From assembly GCA_009773515.1 (NCBI GenBank), contig WSXX01000008.1, positions 93,087-157,086 of the forward strand: a DNA stretch of 64,000 nucleotides, read 5' to 3'. This document shows, one piece after another, positions 16,177 to 24,486 of this stretch. Under the pieces are notes generated by a model, which was given only the letters and a program-made list of their open reading frames with translations, searched no databases and was not told where the DNA came from. How positions within the stretch are numbered: the first letter of the stretch is position 1; each line of letters begins with the position of its first letter. This stretch comes from Bacteroidota bacterium (GTDB lineage: Bacteria; Bacteroidota; Bacteroidia; Bacteroidales; Lentimicrobiaceae). The position numbers and the translations under genes are program-made.

Positions 16177-17733
16177 TTATTGCACTGTAAGACTGATGGT
16201 ACCCAGTTTACGGTTTCCATCAGGACCACGGGCAATAATATTTTCTATCCAGATTCTCTCACCTCTTTTGCAATTAGAGATAAAAGTCTGCATTTCCTGG
16301 GTCAGCATATTTCCGGTTGCTGCGCGTTCCCACATATCACCACCTCTAACGCCGGCGAAATTATAGGAAACGATTTCAAATTGGAGGTCAAAATCAAAAT
16401 CTTCAGGCATGCGCGGTATAATAGCTCTTGCAGCCAGAAGCATATTTTTTTGAACAGGTCCGCCATCGGTATTTGCAATATATGCTTTGGGGTCCGGAAC
16501 ACGTTTGATACGGAAATCAGCAGCACCCATTTTCCTTTGGGTTTTACCATCGTTATGAACAACAGAAATGGTTGCTTTTTGTCCTAGAGGAACCCTGACC
16601 ACCCATTCTTTACCATCGCGACGAATTGTACCGCTGGTAATCGTAGGTTGAATCTGTGACTCAGGAATACCTGAAGCAGAGATTGAAATAGGGTTATCTA
16701 CGTTGGCATAGAGAACATTCATTTTGGTTGGGGCAACAGTGAGTGACGGAGTCATTACAAAGTAGCTTTCTTCAAAAGAATAATCTTTAGGTTCCCCATC
16801 AGGGCCCTGCACTTTGATTGTACCTCTATACGTTTGCAGGCCAGTAGCACCGGCACTTACTGTATATTTAGCAATACCGCCGGAAGCAGGAATCTGCCTT
16901 CCACCAATAAATACTTCAGGATTCTGTTTTGAGTCAAGCGCAGCAACCATAATTTCAGCCTCGTAAGTATCTCCCTGGAAAACAAGTTTTGAGCTTGGGA
17001 TTACTTTAGGTGCAACCTGGTCAAATTTGTAATCATCAGCCGAAATAGAACTGTAAAGTGAAGAAACAATATCACTTTCAACATTTCTGATGTCAGCAAT
17101 AAGTTTATTCAGAAAAGTAACATTGGCAGCAAGAATAACATGATAGAAATTGTGTTGCTCCCAGTTTTGTTTTTTACCGCTGGCATCATAAAAGGGACCT
17201 TCGGTGTCCATTCCGAATTTCAGATTAGCACGTTTATTCTCATCTACAAGATTGAGAATTTTGGTTTTAAAATCTTCGATCTCAATTTTTAATTCGCCTG
17301 CTTTCCCTTTAGAACCATCCTGTGATCCGCCAAAGAAATAGTTGGTAGAAACATCATATTTATCACGGGTAGAAATTTTTCCAAGCGGTGTTGCACGGGC
17401 TTCATCGATGGTAATTTTCTCCGATTTGGAAATGACTTCGTATTTAGTCTCATCAATAAATTTGATAAGATCATCAGAAAGTTGTCTAGCCTCTTTGGCT
17501 TTATCCCAGAAAGGACCAACTTTGGCTTCATTAAGCAGGTGTTGTTGTTCAAATCTTGCGTATGTTTCTTCAATTTTCGATTTGAGGTTTTCGTTTGTAT
17601 TTTCAATACTATGATTTACAGACACGAAAGCTTCAATAATCTCAACCGAAACGTTGAGGGCAAGCAGCGCAGTCAACACCAGGTACATCATCGCGATCAT
17701 TTTTTGCCGCGGTGTCTCCTTGTATCCAGCCAT
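16177..17733 (-). CDS. gldM: T9SS motor protein GldM (PorM)
   Basis: 518 residues. A single N-terminal transmembrane helix (~12-33, MIAMMYLVLTALLALNVSVE) is preceded by the typical AGYKETPRQK start. The rest is a long periplasmic arm: helical D1 (~35-225) and three beta domains. GldM dimers cross the periplasm and, with GldL in the inner membrane, convert proton-motive force into the rotary drive of T9SS; the C-terminal domain contacts the GldK-GldN ring. 47 bp separate it from gldL upstream. Confidence 0.95.
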   Translation of the reverse strand: MAGYKETPRQKMIAMMYLVLTALLALNVSVEIIEAFVSVNHSIENTNENLKSKIEETYARFEQQHLLNEAKVGPFWDKAKEARQLSDDLIKFIDETKYEVISKSEKITIDEARATPLGKISTRDKYDVSTNYFFGGSQDGSKGKAGELKIEIEDFKTKILNLVDENKRANLKFGMDTEGPFYDASGKKQNWEQHNFYHVILAANVTFLNKLIADIRNVESDIVSSLYSSISADDYKFDQVAPKVIPSSKLVFQGDTYEAEIMVAALDSKQNPEVFIGGRQIPASGGIAKYTVSAGATGLQTYRGTIKVQGPDGEPKDYSFEESYFVMTPSLTVAPTKMNVLYANVDNPISISASGIPESQIQPTITSGTIRRDGKEWVVRVPLGQKATISVVHNDGKTQRKMGAADFRIKRVPDPKAYIANTDGGPVQKNMLLAARAIIPRMPEDFDFDLQFEIVSYNFAGVRGGDMWERAATGNMLTQEMQTFISNCKRGERIWIENIIARGPDGNRKLGTISLTVQ

Positions 17734-17779
17734 ATTATTTTTTTAATGTAATTGTTAGAAAATCAGTTAAAGTGGGTGC

Positions 17780-18628
17780 TTATTTTACGTTCATTGCAGC
17801 AAGCATGTTGCCGTAAACGTTATTGAGCGCTGCAACCTTTTTGGTAAGTGCATCAAGTTCCAACCTGTATTTACCCATATCTTCACTTGAACCGGTGAGG
17901 GTTGAAAGATATTGATTGATACTGGTATGCAGTTTGCTGGTATCTTCAAGATGAGCATTTGAATTTTTCAACTGAAGTTCATAAACGGCATTGAGTGCAG
18001 AGAGATTGTTACCGATTTTCTGTAATTGCTCACTGTAAGTTCTATTATCGAGCCCTGAGAAGTCAAATTTCTCAACAGTTTTCGCAAGAGATTGTGCGGT
18101 TAACTGATAAGCAGAGGCAAGCTGACCTGATGATTCGTTTGCTTTGGCAACACTAAGCGAAAGCTCATTGACTGATTTTGATGCGTTGCTAAGGTTACGT
18201 GTGTAATCGTTTGTAGCAACTGCGGCACCTGATAAGTCAGACATTTTGCTGGCGTTTTCGCTCAGGCTTCGCAAACCATTGCCCAGGCTTTGTATCAATT
18301 CAGGGCCTATTTTGGCTTTTTCAAGCATATTGTCTAATTCCTGAGTAGGGGTTTTTCCGCCTTTGGTGATTTCAGCTCCACCATGATACATTCCGGCGAG
18401 TTCAGGATATACAAGACTCCAGTCAGGTTCTACGTGAGGAGGTTCAAACGCAGAGAAAAAGAAGATGATTGCTTCGGTACCTAAGCCTAAAATGAGCATT
18501 TCGTTGGCATAGGGGTAGTGGTTAATTTTAAAGAGTGCTCCTAGAATAACTACTGCCGCTCCGATTCCATAGAGCTTTGACATGAAGTTTCTGAATCCCT
18601 TTCCTCTGACTAAATTATTCAATCCCAT
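17780..18628 (-). CDS. gldL: T9SS motor protein GldL (PorL)
   Basis: 282 residues. Two N-terminal transmembrane helices (~18-34 and ~42-60) with the family motif LFKINHYPYANEMLILGLG between and into the second. An acidic residue lies inside the second helix (E52 in GLGTEAIIFFF), the place where the family carries its proton-handling glutamate. The remaining ~220 residues are a cytoplasmic coiled-coil-like tail. With GldM it forms the inner-membrane motor of T9SS. Confidence 0.95.
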   Translation of the reverse strand: MGLNNLVRGKGFRNFMSKLYGIGAAVVILGALFKINHYPYANEMLILGLGTEAIIFFFSAFEPPHVEPDWSLVYPELAGMYHGGAEITKGGKTPTQELDNMLEKAKIGPELIQSLGNGLRSLSENASKMSDLSGAAVATNDYTRNLSNASKSVNELSLSVAKANESSGQLASAYQLTAQSLAKTVEKFDFSGLDNRTYSEQLQKIGNNLSALNAVYELQLKNSNAHLEDTSKLHTSINQYLSTLTGSSEDMGKYRLELDALTKKVAALNNVYGNMLAAMNVK

Positions 18629-18702
18629 GATCGTTGAGTGTTAATTGTTTTGGATTTAGTTAAATTTACTTTTGATCTTGATTCCCTGAAAAGGTAATAC
18701 CT

Positions 18703-20058
18703 TTAGTTGTAAATTTTTGACGCACGTGCAGGATTATCATCTTTCTGGCGGCCCATATAATTCTGAACACAACGGAATCCAATGTAAGATTTTGCAGTAT
18801 CCTGAAATTCATAGGCACGTGAGTTAACCTGAAGATAATAAGAGATATCCTTCCAAGAACCTCCGCGTACAACTTTTCTCTTCAGTGCCGGAGGATCGCT
18901 GTCCTTTGCATTGTAGCTGTAAGCCGGGTTCATGTCCCATGTGAAGTGATATGCACTTTCGTCGTATGCATCATTGGTCCATTCTGCAACGTTGCCGGCC
19001 ATATCATAAAGACCGAAATCGTTGGCAGGATAGTGAGCTACAATAACCGGAGTGAGTCCACCGTCGTCAACATAATTACCGCGCAGAGGTTTAAAGTTGG
19101 CAAGGAAACATCCTTTTTCGTTGCGTGTATAAGGGCCTCCCCATGGATATGGACTAAAGGAGTTTCCTCCGCGAGCTGCCCATTCCCATTCAGCTTCGGT
19201 GGGAAGCCTGAACTCATTAACTACGGCATTGCCTTTGCTGTTAAGATATGCACGAAGCAATTCTGTGCGCCAGATGCTGAAAGCTTTTGCCTGTTTCCAG
19301 TTAACACCAACTACTGGATAGTTATCGTAGGCCGGGTGCCAGAAATAACGCTCGGTCATAGGATCGTTGTATGAATATGCATAATCATGAATCCATGCGA
19401 GTGTATCAGGATATACATTAATTATTTCTTTGCGAACGTAAAGCGAACGATCTTTCAAACCCTGAGGACGGTTGGCAAGACCTGCATTTACAGGATCTCC
19501 GGCAGAAAAGTCTTTTCCAGCTGCAGCTTTAAAATCTACCCAGTAATACTCATAAAAAAGTTTACGGGTGTCAATTTCTTTGCGACGGAAATAACGCTCA
19601 TGCTCAGGCAGGAACATATCCTCGAGTGCATCGCGCTCTTCTTCACCAGCCCATTCTATGTCGGCTTTCCAGTTAAGGAAAGGAGGATCATAAGTTTCTC
19701 CGGTTTTTTTGTTTTCTTCAATAAGATAGGTCTCAGGATTGATTTCACCCAGCTTCTGACGGGCAATTGAATCCCTCACCCAGAAAACAAACTGGCGGTA
19801 TTCATTATTGGTAATTTCAGTTTCATCCATATAGAATGCACTTACTGATACCGTTCTTGGATCATTTATATGTGCGTAAGGCACATCCTGATCTCCGACA
19901 CCCATGGTGAAACTGCCCATCGGAATGTAAGCCATCCCAAAAGGATCGGGCTGATAAAATTTCTCACGCTTAGATACACCAACGAGTTCACCGTTTCCTG
20001 AATTTCCACAGCTACTCAGGATTAAGGCAGCAATGATGTAGTTGAAGAGTTTTTTCAT
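18703..20058 (-). CDS. gldK: T9SS ring lipoprotein GldK (PorK)
   Basis: 451 residues with a lipoprotein signal (LILSSC, lipidated Cys at 17). The body is a formylglycine-generating-enzyme (SUMF1-like) fold: GSFTMG near residue 50, EITNNEYRQFV, RLPTEAEWEWAARGG, the DMAGNVAEWTND block and the final GGSWKD...YIGFRCV. In GldK/PorK this fold is structural, forming the outer-membrane-associated ring with GldN. Position after porP and before gldL supports the call over a sulfatase-modifying enzyme. Confidence 0.94.
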   Translation of the reverse strand: MKKLFNYIIAALILSSCGNSGNGELVGVSKREKFYQPDPFGMAYIPMGSFTMGVGDQDVPYAHINDPRTVSVSAFYMDETEITNNEYRQFVFWVRDSIARQKLGEINPETYLIEENKKTGETYDPPFLNWKADIEWAGEEERDALEDMFLPEHERYFRRKEIDTRKLFYEYYWVDFKAAAGKDFSAGDPVNAGLANRPQGLKDRSLYVRKEIINVYPDTLAWIHDYAYSYNDPMTERYFWHPAYDNYPVVGVNWKQAKAFSIWRTELLRAYLNSKGNAVVNEFRLPTEAEWEWAARGGNSFSPYPWGGPYTRNEKGCFLANFKPLRGNYVDDGGLTPVIVAHYPANDFGLYDMAGNVAEWTNDAYDESAYHFTWDMNPAYSYNAKDSDPPALKRKVVRGGSWKDISYYLQVNSRAYEFQDTAKSYIGFRCVQNYMGRQKDDNPARASKIYN

Positions 20059-20172
20059 GTTTGTTCCTGATTTTAATGCAAATAACGGGTTAAGTCTTCA
20101 ATTATTATCCCTGACCCCGTTTTTTAGACCGACAAAAATAGCAATATAATTATTCAAACCAACTTTTTTATG

Positions 20173-21165
20173 TTAAAGGAATCGTGTATTCCTGAAACTT
20201 TTTCTTGTTTTCTCCAATTCCAGCTTGAAACTGTAGCGAACCATGATTTCATGACTTCCTGCTCCTCCTATCCGCGAAAGCGGGATATCGTAAGCATAAC
20301 CGAAGCTCAAATCCTTGACACTCATCCCAATCATTACTGCTGCTGTTTCCTGAAAACGGTAAGTTAATCCGCCCCAGAATTTTTCATTGTACTGCAATCG
20401 GGCATTCAGATCAATTTGAGCGGTGGTGCCATCATATTTCACAAAAACTCCTGGAATCAGCACATAAGCAGGATTTCTGATCCATGATATCTGATATCCG
20501 GCAGCTGCGTAATAATGACGCCTGAGCTTAAATTCTGAACCTCCGGAGCCCAACTGCCTCGAACCTTCGAGTAATTGTGTTGTAGATAATCCCATGTATA
20601 AACCACCGGGCTGAATAAAAAAAGCGCCGAATGAAAGGTCGGTAAACATGGTACTTTCTGTGCCCCCTTTAATTATCGGGTCATCGTCAACTGGTTTTAA
20701 TTTTCCGTAATCAAGTGATTTATTCAGGAAACCAACATTAAAGCCGATTCCAAGTTTTCCATCACCCAAAGGACGTTGGTAAGCGTAGCCCAATCGAACG
20801 TAAATATCCTTGAAATATCCGATTTTATCCTGCATAACCGTTGCGGAAACACCACCTCTGAGCAATCTGATCGGTGAATCACCTGATATAACAAAACTTT
20901 CCGGCGATACCTTATTGCCATCAGTATCTTCTATGCCTATCCATTGCTGGCGCATTATCCCCGTAACATTTATAGCATCATGTAAGCCGGCATAACCAGG
21001 ATTTACAGCCATATGATTAAACATATTAAGCGTAAACTGAGGCTCCTGCTGCGAATAAACATTACTGAAAGAAATTGCAAGGATAAAAGCAGCAAATAAC
21101 CTGACGGAAATCAGCGTGCGGATATTAACAGAACTTATCATGCTGAAACGCAATTTCAAATTCAT
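20173..21165 (-). CDS. porP: PorP/SprF family T9SS outer-membrane protein
   Basis: 330 residues. A signal peptide ends near SNVYSQQ; the start may be here or at the Met eight codons downstream. The mature part begins with the PorP/SprF signature QEPQFTLNMFNHMAVNPGYAG and is an outer-membrane beta-barrel with many aromatic strand ends. Family members link T9SS cargo or the motor to the outer membrane; PorP/SprF proteins head many T9SS operons, as here, 115 bp upstream of gldK. Confidence 0.92.
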   Translation of the reverse strand: MNLKLRFSMISSVNIRTLISVRLFAAFILAISFSNVYSQQEPQFTLNMFNHMAVNPGYAGLHDAINVTGIMRQQWIGIEDTDGNKVSPESFVISGDSPIRLLRGGVSATVMQDKIGYFKDIYVRLGYAYQRPLGDGKLGIGFNVGFLNKSLDYGKLKPVDDDPIIKGGTESTMFTDLSFGAFFIQPGGLYMGLSTTQLLEGSRQLGSGGSEFKLRRHYYAAAGYQISWIRNPAYVLIPGVFVKYDGTTAQIDLNARLQYNEKFWGGLTYRFQETAAVMIGMSVKDLSFGYAYDIPLSRIGGAGSHEIMVRYSFKLELEKTRKSFRNTRFL

Positions 21166-21354
21166 TTAACTGTGCGATTGTCACTTCCTGAAACAAATAT
21201 TCAACCTGATGCATTAATGAATTTCAAACATTAAAGCCGGTTAAAAACTATAAACACCAATCCTTCTTTTTAGTTAAAACCAAGAAGAATTATAATAACA
21301 ACAAAAGATGCTGATTATTATACCCGAACCGACATATATGATCATTCAATTCCA

Positions 21355-21362
21355 CAAAAGTA
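21355..21362 (-). promoter_or_regulatory. Candidate -7 element of the T9SS operon
   Basis: CAAAAGTA on the plus strand is TACTTTTG on the minus strand (TAnnTTTG), giving a ~185-nt leader before porP. No good -33 element. The divergent spacer 21166-21533 holds nothing else apart from the YitT promoter. Confidence 0.35.
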
Positions 21363-21454
21363 ATACATTCCTTTTAAATTTTAATACTTGTTAAAAAAAA
21401 TCAAAATCAGAATGCGGAAAATAGTCCTGAAAATCCTAAAAATTACTCAGGTTG

Positions 21455-21487
21455 TTTGATATTCTGGCAAAAAACGCTTTAGCTTTG
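21455..21487 (+). promoter_or_regulatory. Promoter of the YitT gene pair
   Basis: TTTG at 21455-21458 and TAGCTTTG at 21480-21487, spaced by 21 bp, fit the Bacteroidota housekeeping promoter well. The leader would be about 40 nt. Confidence 0.6.
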
Positions 21488-21533
21488 CAAAAAAATTTGC
21501 GAACTGTATTTTACTAATAAACAATAACTTAAC

Positions 21534-22460
21534 ATGGCTTTTGTACAAAATGAGAAGGTTTTCTCGAAGAAATGGTTCATTGCTTACACCTTGACTGTGA
21601 TCGGTTCGTTTATTCTTGCGGCTGGTTTTGTCTTTTTTATAAATCCTTACAACATTGTTCCGGGCGGTGTTTATGGCATCGGAATCGTAGTGCATCACCT
21701 CACCGAAGGCATGTTTTCGTTCTGGCCTACAGGCATTCCCATCGGGCTTTTTGGTTTGGTGCTGAATGTTCCGCTTACCATTATCGGAATTAAGATTTTA
21801 GGACCCAGATTTGGCATCAAAACCGTTATTGGCTTTGTTCTGACTTCTGTTTTTATGGATATGCTGACCATGATTGTCGGTGAAAATGATCCGCTTGGTC
21901 TTGTTGATGATATCCTGATGGCATGTGTTTTTGGTGGTGTTCTGATAGGTTTCGGACTGGGGTTGATTTTTAAATCGAAAGCTACCTCGGGAGGCTCTGA
22001 TATTGTGGCCATGATTATTGCAAAATATACACGCCTGCCTCTTGGTCAATTGATGATTTATGTTGACTCTGTGATTGTTTTATTCGGACTTGCTGTATTT
22101 CAGGACTGGAAAATTCCACTTTACTCATGGATTGTAATATTTATAACCGGGAAAGTTATTGATATAACCATGCAGGGAGTGAGTTACGATAAAACCTTAT
22201 TTATTGTTTCAAAAGAATTTGAGCTGATCCGCGACAAAATCATCAATGACCTGAATCGCGGAGGTACCTTTATTCCCGGCAAGGGCATGTTTAATAATTC
22301 CGATAAAACAATAATCTTTACAGTGCTGAATCGCCGCGAGCTGGCTATCCTTGAAGAATATATTCACGAGATTGACCCAAAAGCATTTGTGACAGTCGTG
22401 GATGCCAACGAAATTCTCGGTGAAGGATTCAAGTCATTGCGCGACAAGGTTTCTGAATAA
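21534..22460 (+). CDS. YitT family membrane protein (DUF161/DUF2179), first paralogue
   Basis: 308 residues. It begins with about five transmembrane segments, including the family motif NPYNIVPGGVYGIGIVVHH and the GLIFKSKATSGGSDIVAM loop, followed by a soluble C-terminal DUF2179 domain (~215-300). The family is widespread and poorly understood; the name YitT comes from Bacillus. A close paralogue follows 50 bp downstream on the same strand, so the pair is co-transcribed. Confidence 0.9.
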   Translation: MAFVQNEKVFSKKWFIAYTLTVIGSFILAAGFVFFINPYNIVPGGVYGIGIVVHHLTEGMFSFWPTGIPIGLFGLVLNVPLTIIGIKILGPRFGIKTVIGFVLTSVFMDMLTMIVGENDPLGLVDDILMACVFGGVLIGFGLGLIFKSKATSGGSDIVAMIIAKYTRLPLGQLMIYVDSVIVLFGLAVFQDWKIPLYSWIVIFITGKVIDITMQGVSYDKTLFIVSKEFELIRDKIINDLNRGGTFIPGKGMFNNSDKTIIFTVLNRRELAILEEYIHEIDPKAFVTVVDANEILGEGFKSLRDKVSE

Positions 22461-22510
22461 AATCATCATCACTGAAACCAATAACATCCGACTCCTAACT
22501 TTTTCAGAAA

Positions 22511-23404
22511 ATGGCATTTCTTCAGAAAGATAAGTTATTTACCCGAAAGTGGTTCATATCGTATGGGCTGATCGTTGCCGGTACTTTGCTGGTATCGCTG
22601 GGATATGTCTATTTTATTACACCTTATAAAATAGTTCCCGGAGGTATATATGGTATTTCAATTGTGCTTCATCACACTTTCGGGCTTCCGGTTGGCTTAA
22701 CTGCACTGGCTTTCAACATACCCCTGACCATAATTGGCACCAGGGTTCTCGGCCCGAGGTTCGGTGCAAAAACTGTGGTTGGCTTTGTACTTACTTCGGT
22801 TTTTGTGGATGTGCTTTCATACTTTTCGGAGTTTAAGCCGCTGGTTGATGGTGATCCGCTGCTTTCATCCATCTTTGGTGGCGCTATAATAGGTGTCGGT
22901 GTCGGGTTGATTTTTAAATCTAAAGCTACTTCGGGAGGATCAGATGTAATTGCAATGATTATTTCAAGATACACCCGCCTGTCTCTTGGGCTTATGATGA
23001 TGGCTGTAGATTCTGTTATAGTACTTGTAGGTTTTGTGGCTTTTGGCGACTGGCATATACCTTTATATTCATGGATCACCATTTTTGTAATGGGAAAGGT
23101 AATCGACGCAGTGCTTCAAGGTGTATCGTATGAGAAGACAATATTTATAGTTTCAGATCAGCATCAGGCTATCCGCGATAAAATCATCAATGACCTGCAT
23201 CGAGGAGGAACTTATCTGAATGCGGAAGGAATGTATAACGGCAATCAGAAAAAGGTGATTTTTACAGTTGTAAATCGCAGGGAGCTGGCCATGCTTGAGG
23301 AGTTTATCAATCAGATAGATCCGAAAGCATTTCTTACGGTGATGGATGCCAACGAAATACTTGGTAAGGGATTTAAATCGTTGAGGGATAAGCTGGAAGA
23401 GTAA
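22511..23404 (+). CDS. YitT family membrane protein (DUF161/DUF2179), second paralogue
   Basis: 297 residues, homologous to the preceding gene over its whole length: same TM layout, TPYKIVPGGIYGISIVLHH, GLIFKSKATSGGSDVIAM and a DUF2179 tail ending GKGFKSLRDKL. The main difference is a shorter loop near residue 55. Tandem duplication is the simplest explanation. Downstream, 11 bp after its stop codon, a perfect heptamer array begins. Confidence 0.9.
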   Translation: MAFLQKDKLFTRKWFISYGLIVAGTLLVSLGYVYFITPYKIVPGGIYGISIVLHHTFGLPVGLTALAFNIPLTIIGTRVLGPRFGAKTVVGFVLTSVFVDVLSYFSEFKPLVDGDPLLSSIFGGAIIGVGVGLIFKSKATSGGSDVIAMIISRYTRLSLGLMMMAVDSVIVLVGFVAFGDWHIPLYSWITIFVMGKVIDAVLQGVSYEKTIFIVSDQHQAIRDKIINDLHRGGTYLNAEGMYNGNQKKVIFTVVNRRELAMLEEFINQIDPKAFLTVMDANEILGKGFKSLRDKLEE

Positions 23405-23415
23405 GGAAGGTTAAT

Positions 23416-23478
23416 AATTTCTAATTTCTAATTTCTAATTTCTGATATCTGATATCTGATTTCTGATTTCTGATTTCT
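23416..23478 (+). repeat. Perfect 7-bp tandem array, 9 units
   Basis: Four units AATTTCT, two GATATCT and three GATTTCT run without interruption (63 bp), right after the second YitT gene. The ordered change of unit type suggests stepwise slippage. Confidence 0.9.
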
Positions 23479-23539
23479 ATCCTTACCCTCAACCTTTTCA
23501 TATTGTTGAAAAGTACCTTGAAAAACTTAATACATTTTT

Positions 23540-23572
23540 TTTGCATTCCTCTTTTTTATCTTAGTACTTTTG
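23540..23572 (+). promoter_or_regulatory. Promoter of the cobalamin-uptake operon
   Basis: TTTG at 23540-23543 and TACTTTTG at 23565-23572 with 21 bp between them. Transcription would begin at about 23578, exactly at the 5' edge of the riboswitch. Confidence 0.6.
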
Positions 23573-23577
23573 CAGCG

Positions 23578-23766
23578 CAATGGTTCCGGAAACGGATAAT
23601 AGGGAATGCCGTGCAATCCGGCAACAGTTCCCGCTGCTGTAAGCTCTTGAAAGGTTCAACAAAAAGCCACTGTTCATCCCAAAACGAACGGGAAGGCGTT
23701 GAAAATAAACGGAGTGAGTCAGAAGACCTGCCAATGCCTTGTGGATTTTGTAGTTTACGGTGAATG
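23578..23766 (+). promoter_or_regulatory. Cobalamin (B12) riboswitch
   Basis: The conserved core is readable: TAATAGGGAATGCCGTG, AATCCGGCAACAG, TCCCGCTGCTGTAAG, and the B12 box AGTCAGAAGACCTGCC at 23717-23732 (consensus AGTCAGGAGACCTGCC). It precedes four co-directional genes that look like B12 uptake genes. Between the aptamer and the first ATG (23880), a GGCC...GGCC stem followed by seven T (23787-23817) and a competing GGAAA/TTTCC pairing could serve as a terminator switch; this expression platform is tentative. Confidence 0.93.
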
Positions 23767-23879
23767 AACTGCAAATCGGAAAGCCTGGCCTGTTTCCCTT
23801 TTTCACGGCCTTTTTTTATCAGGTTTTTCACTTTTGCTGCAGAATCCGCGCATTTATTCATCAAAAAAACGCAGCAATC

Positions 23880-24431
23880 ATGAAAAACAAAAAGATCATC
23901 CTTCCATTTGTTGTTATCACAATTATTATCTCTGCACTTGCCATAAGCCGGCTTTTGCCACACCCATTCAACTTTTCACCCATTGCAGCTCTGGCTTTGT
24001 TCGGCGGGGCACACTACCGAAACCGATTTGCTGCCTATCTTATACCGCTGGCAGCATTGTGGGTAAGCGATATTTTTCTGAATTTTGCCTTCTTCGGAAG
24101 TTTTGTTCCCTTTTATGAAGGTGCATTTTTTACATATGCAGCTTTCGCTTTGATTGTTTTGCTGGGATCAAAGGCACTGCAGAAGTTCTCGGCCAGAAAC
24201 CTGTTGTTTTCAAGCCTTGCAGCTTCAGTAATTTTCTTTGTGGTTTCAAACTTCGGTGTCTGGGTTTCAGGAACACTTTACCCACTGAACGCAACCGGAT
24301 TTGCAGCCTGTTATGCCGCAGCCATCCCCTTTTTCAGGAACACCCTTTCCGGCGACCTTATTTATTCTTTTGCAATATTTTACGGCTATGCATTCGCACA
24401 GTCAAGAATTTCGATCCTGAAAACCGCCTGA
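23880..24431 (+). CDS. DUF6580-type membrane protein of the cobalamin operon
   Basis: Start at 23880 (MKNKKIILPFVVITIIISA), because upstream codons lie in the riboswitch tail. 183 residues with five or six hydrophobic segments and the motif LLPHPFNFSPIAALALFGGAH, typical of small membrane proteins that in Bacteroidota often follow B12 riboswitches and are annotated as DUF6580 or putative transport proteins. Size and topology resemble ECF-type substrate-binding components, but no motif proves that. First gene of the operon; a role in moving corrinoids across the inner membrane is inference from context. Confidence 0.7.
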   Translation: MKNKKIILPFVVITIIISALAISRLLPHPFNFSPIAALALFGGAHYRNRFAAYLIPLAALWVSDIFLNFAFFGSFVPFYEGAFFTYAAFALIVLLGSKALQKFSARNLLFSSLAASVIFFVVSNFGVWVSGTLYPLNATGFAACYAAAIPFFRNTLSGDLIYSFAIFYGYAFAQSRISILKTA

Positions 24432-24486
24432 TTTTCAAATTCTTTCCTGCAATCAATATTTTCTGAAGCTCCAAAACAATTGAATC

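Noticed and set aside
18703..20058. Sulfatase-modifying (formylglycine-generating) enzyme
   Set aside because: The fold matches, but the lipoprotein signal and the porP-gldLMN context identify GldK.
21447..21698. 83-codon minus-strand ORF over the YitT promoter and start
   Set aside because: It is antisense to a real gene, with no homology or promoter; a shadow ORF.
23760..23879. In-frame extension upstream of the DUF6580-type gene
   Set aside because: It would translate the tail of the riboswitch; the homologous protein starts at the Met at 23880.
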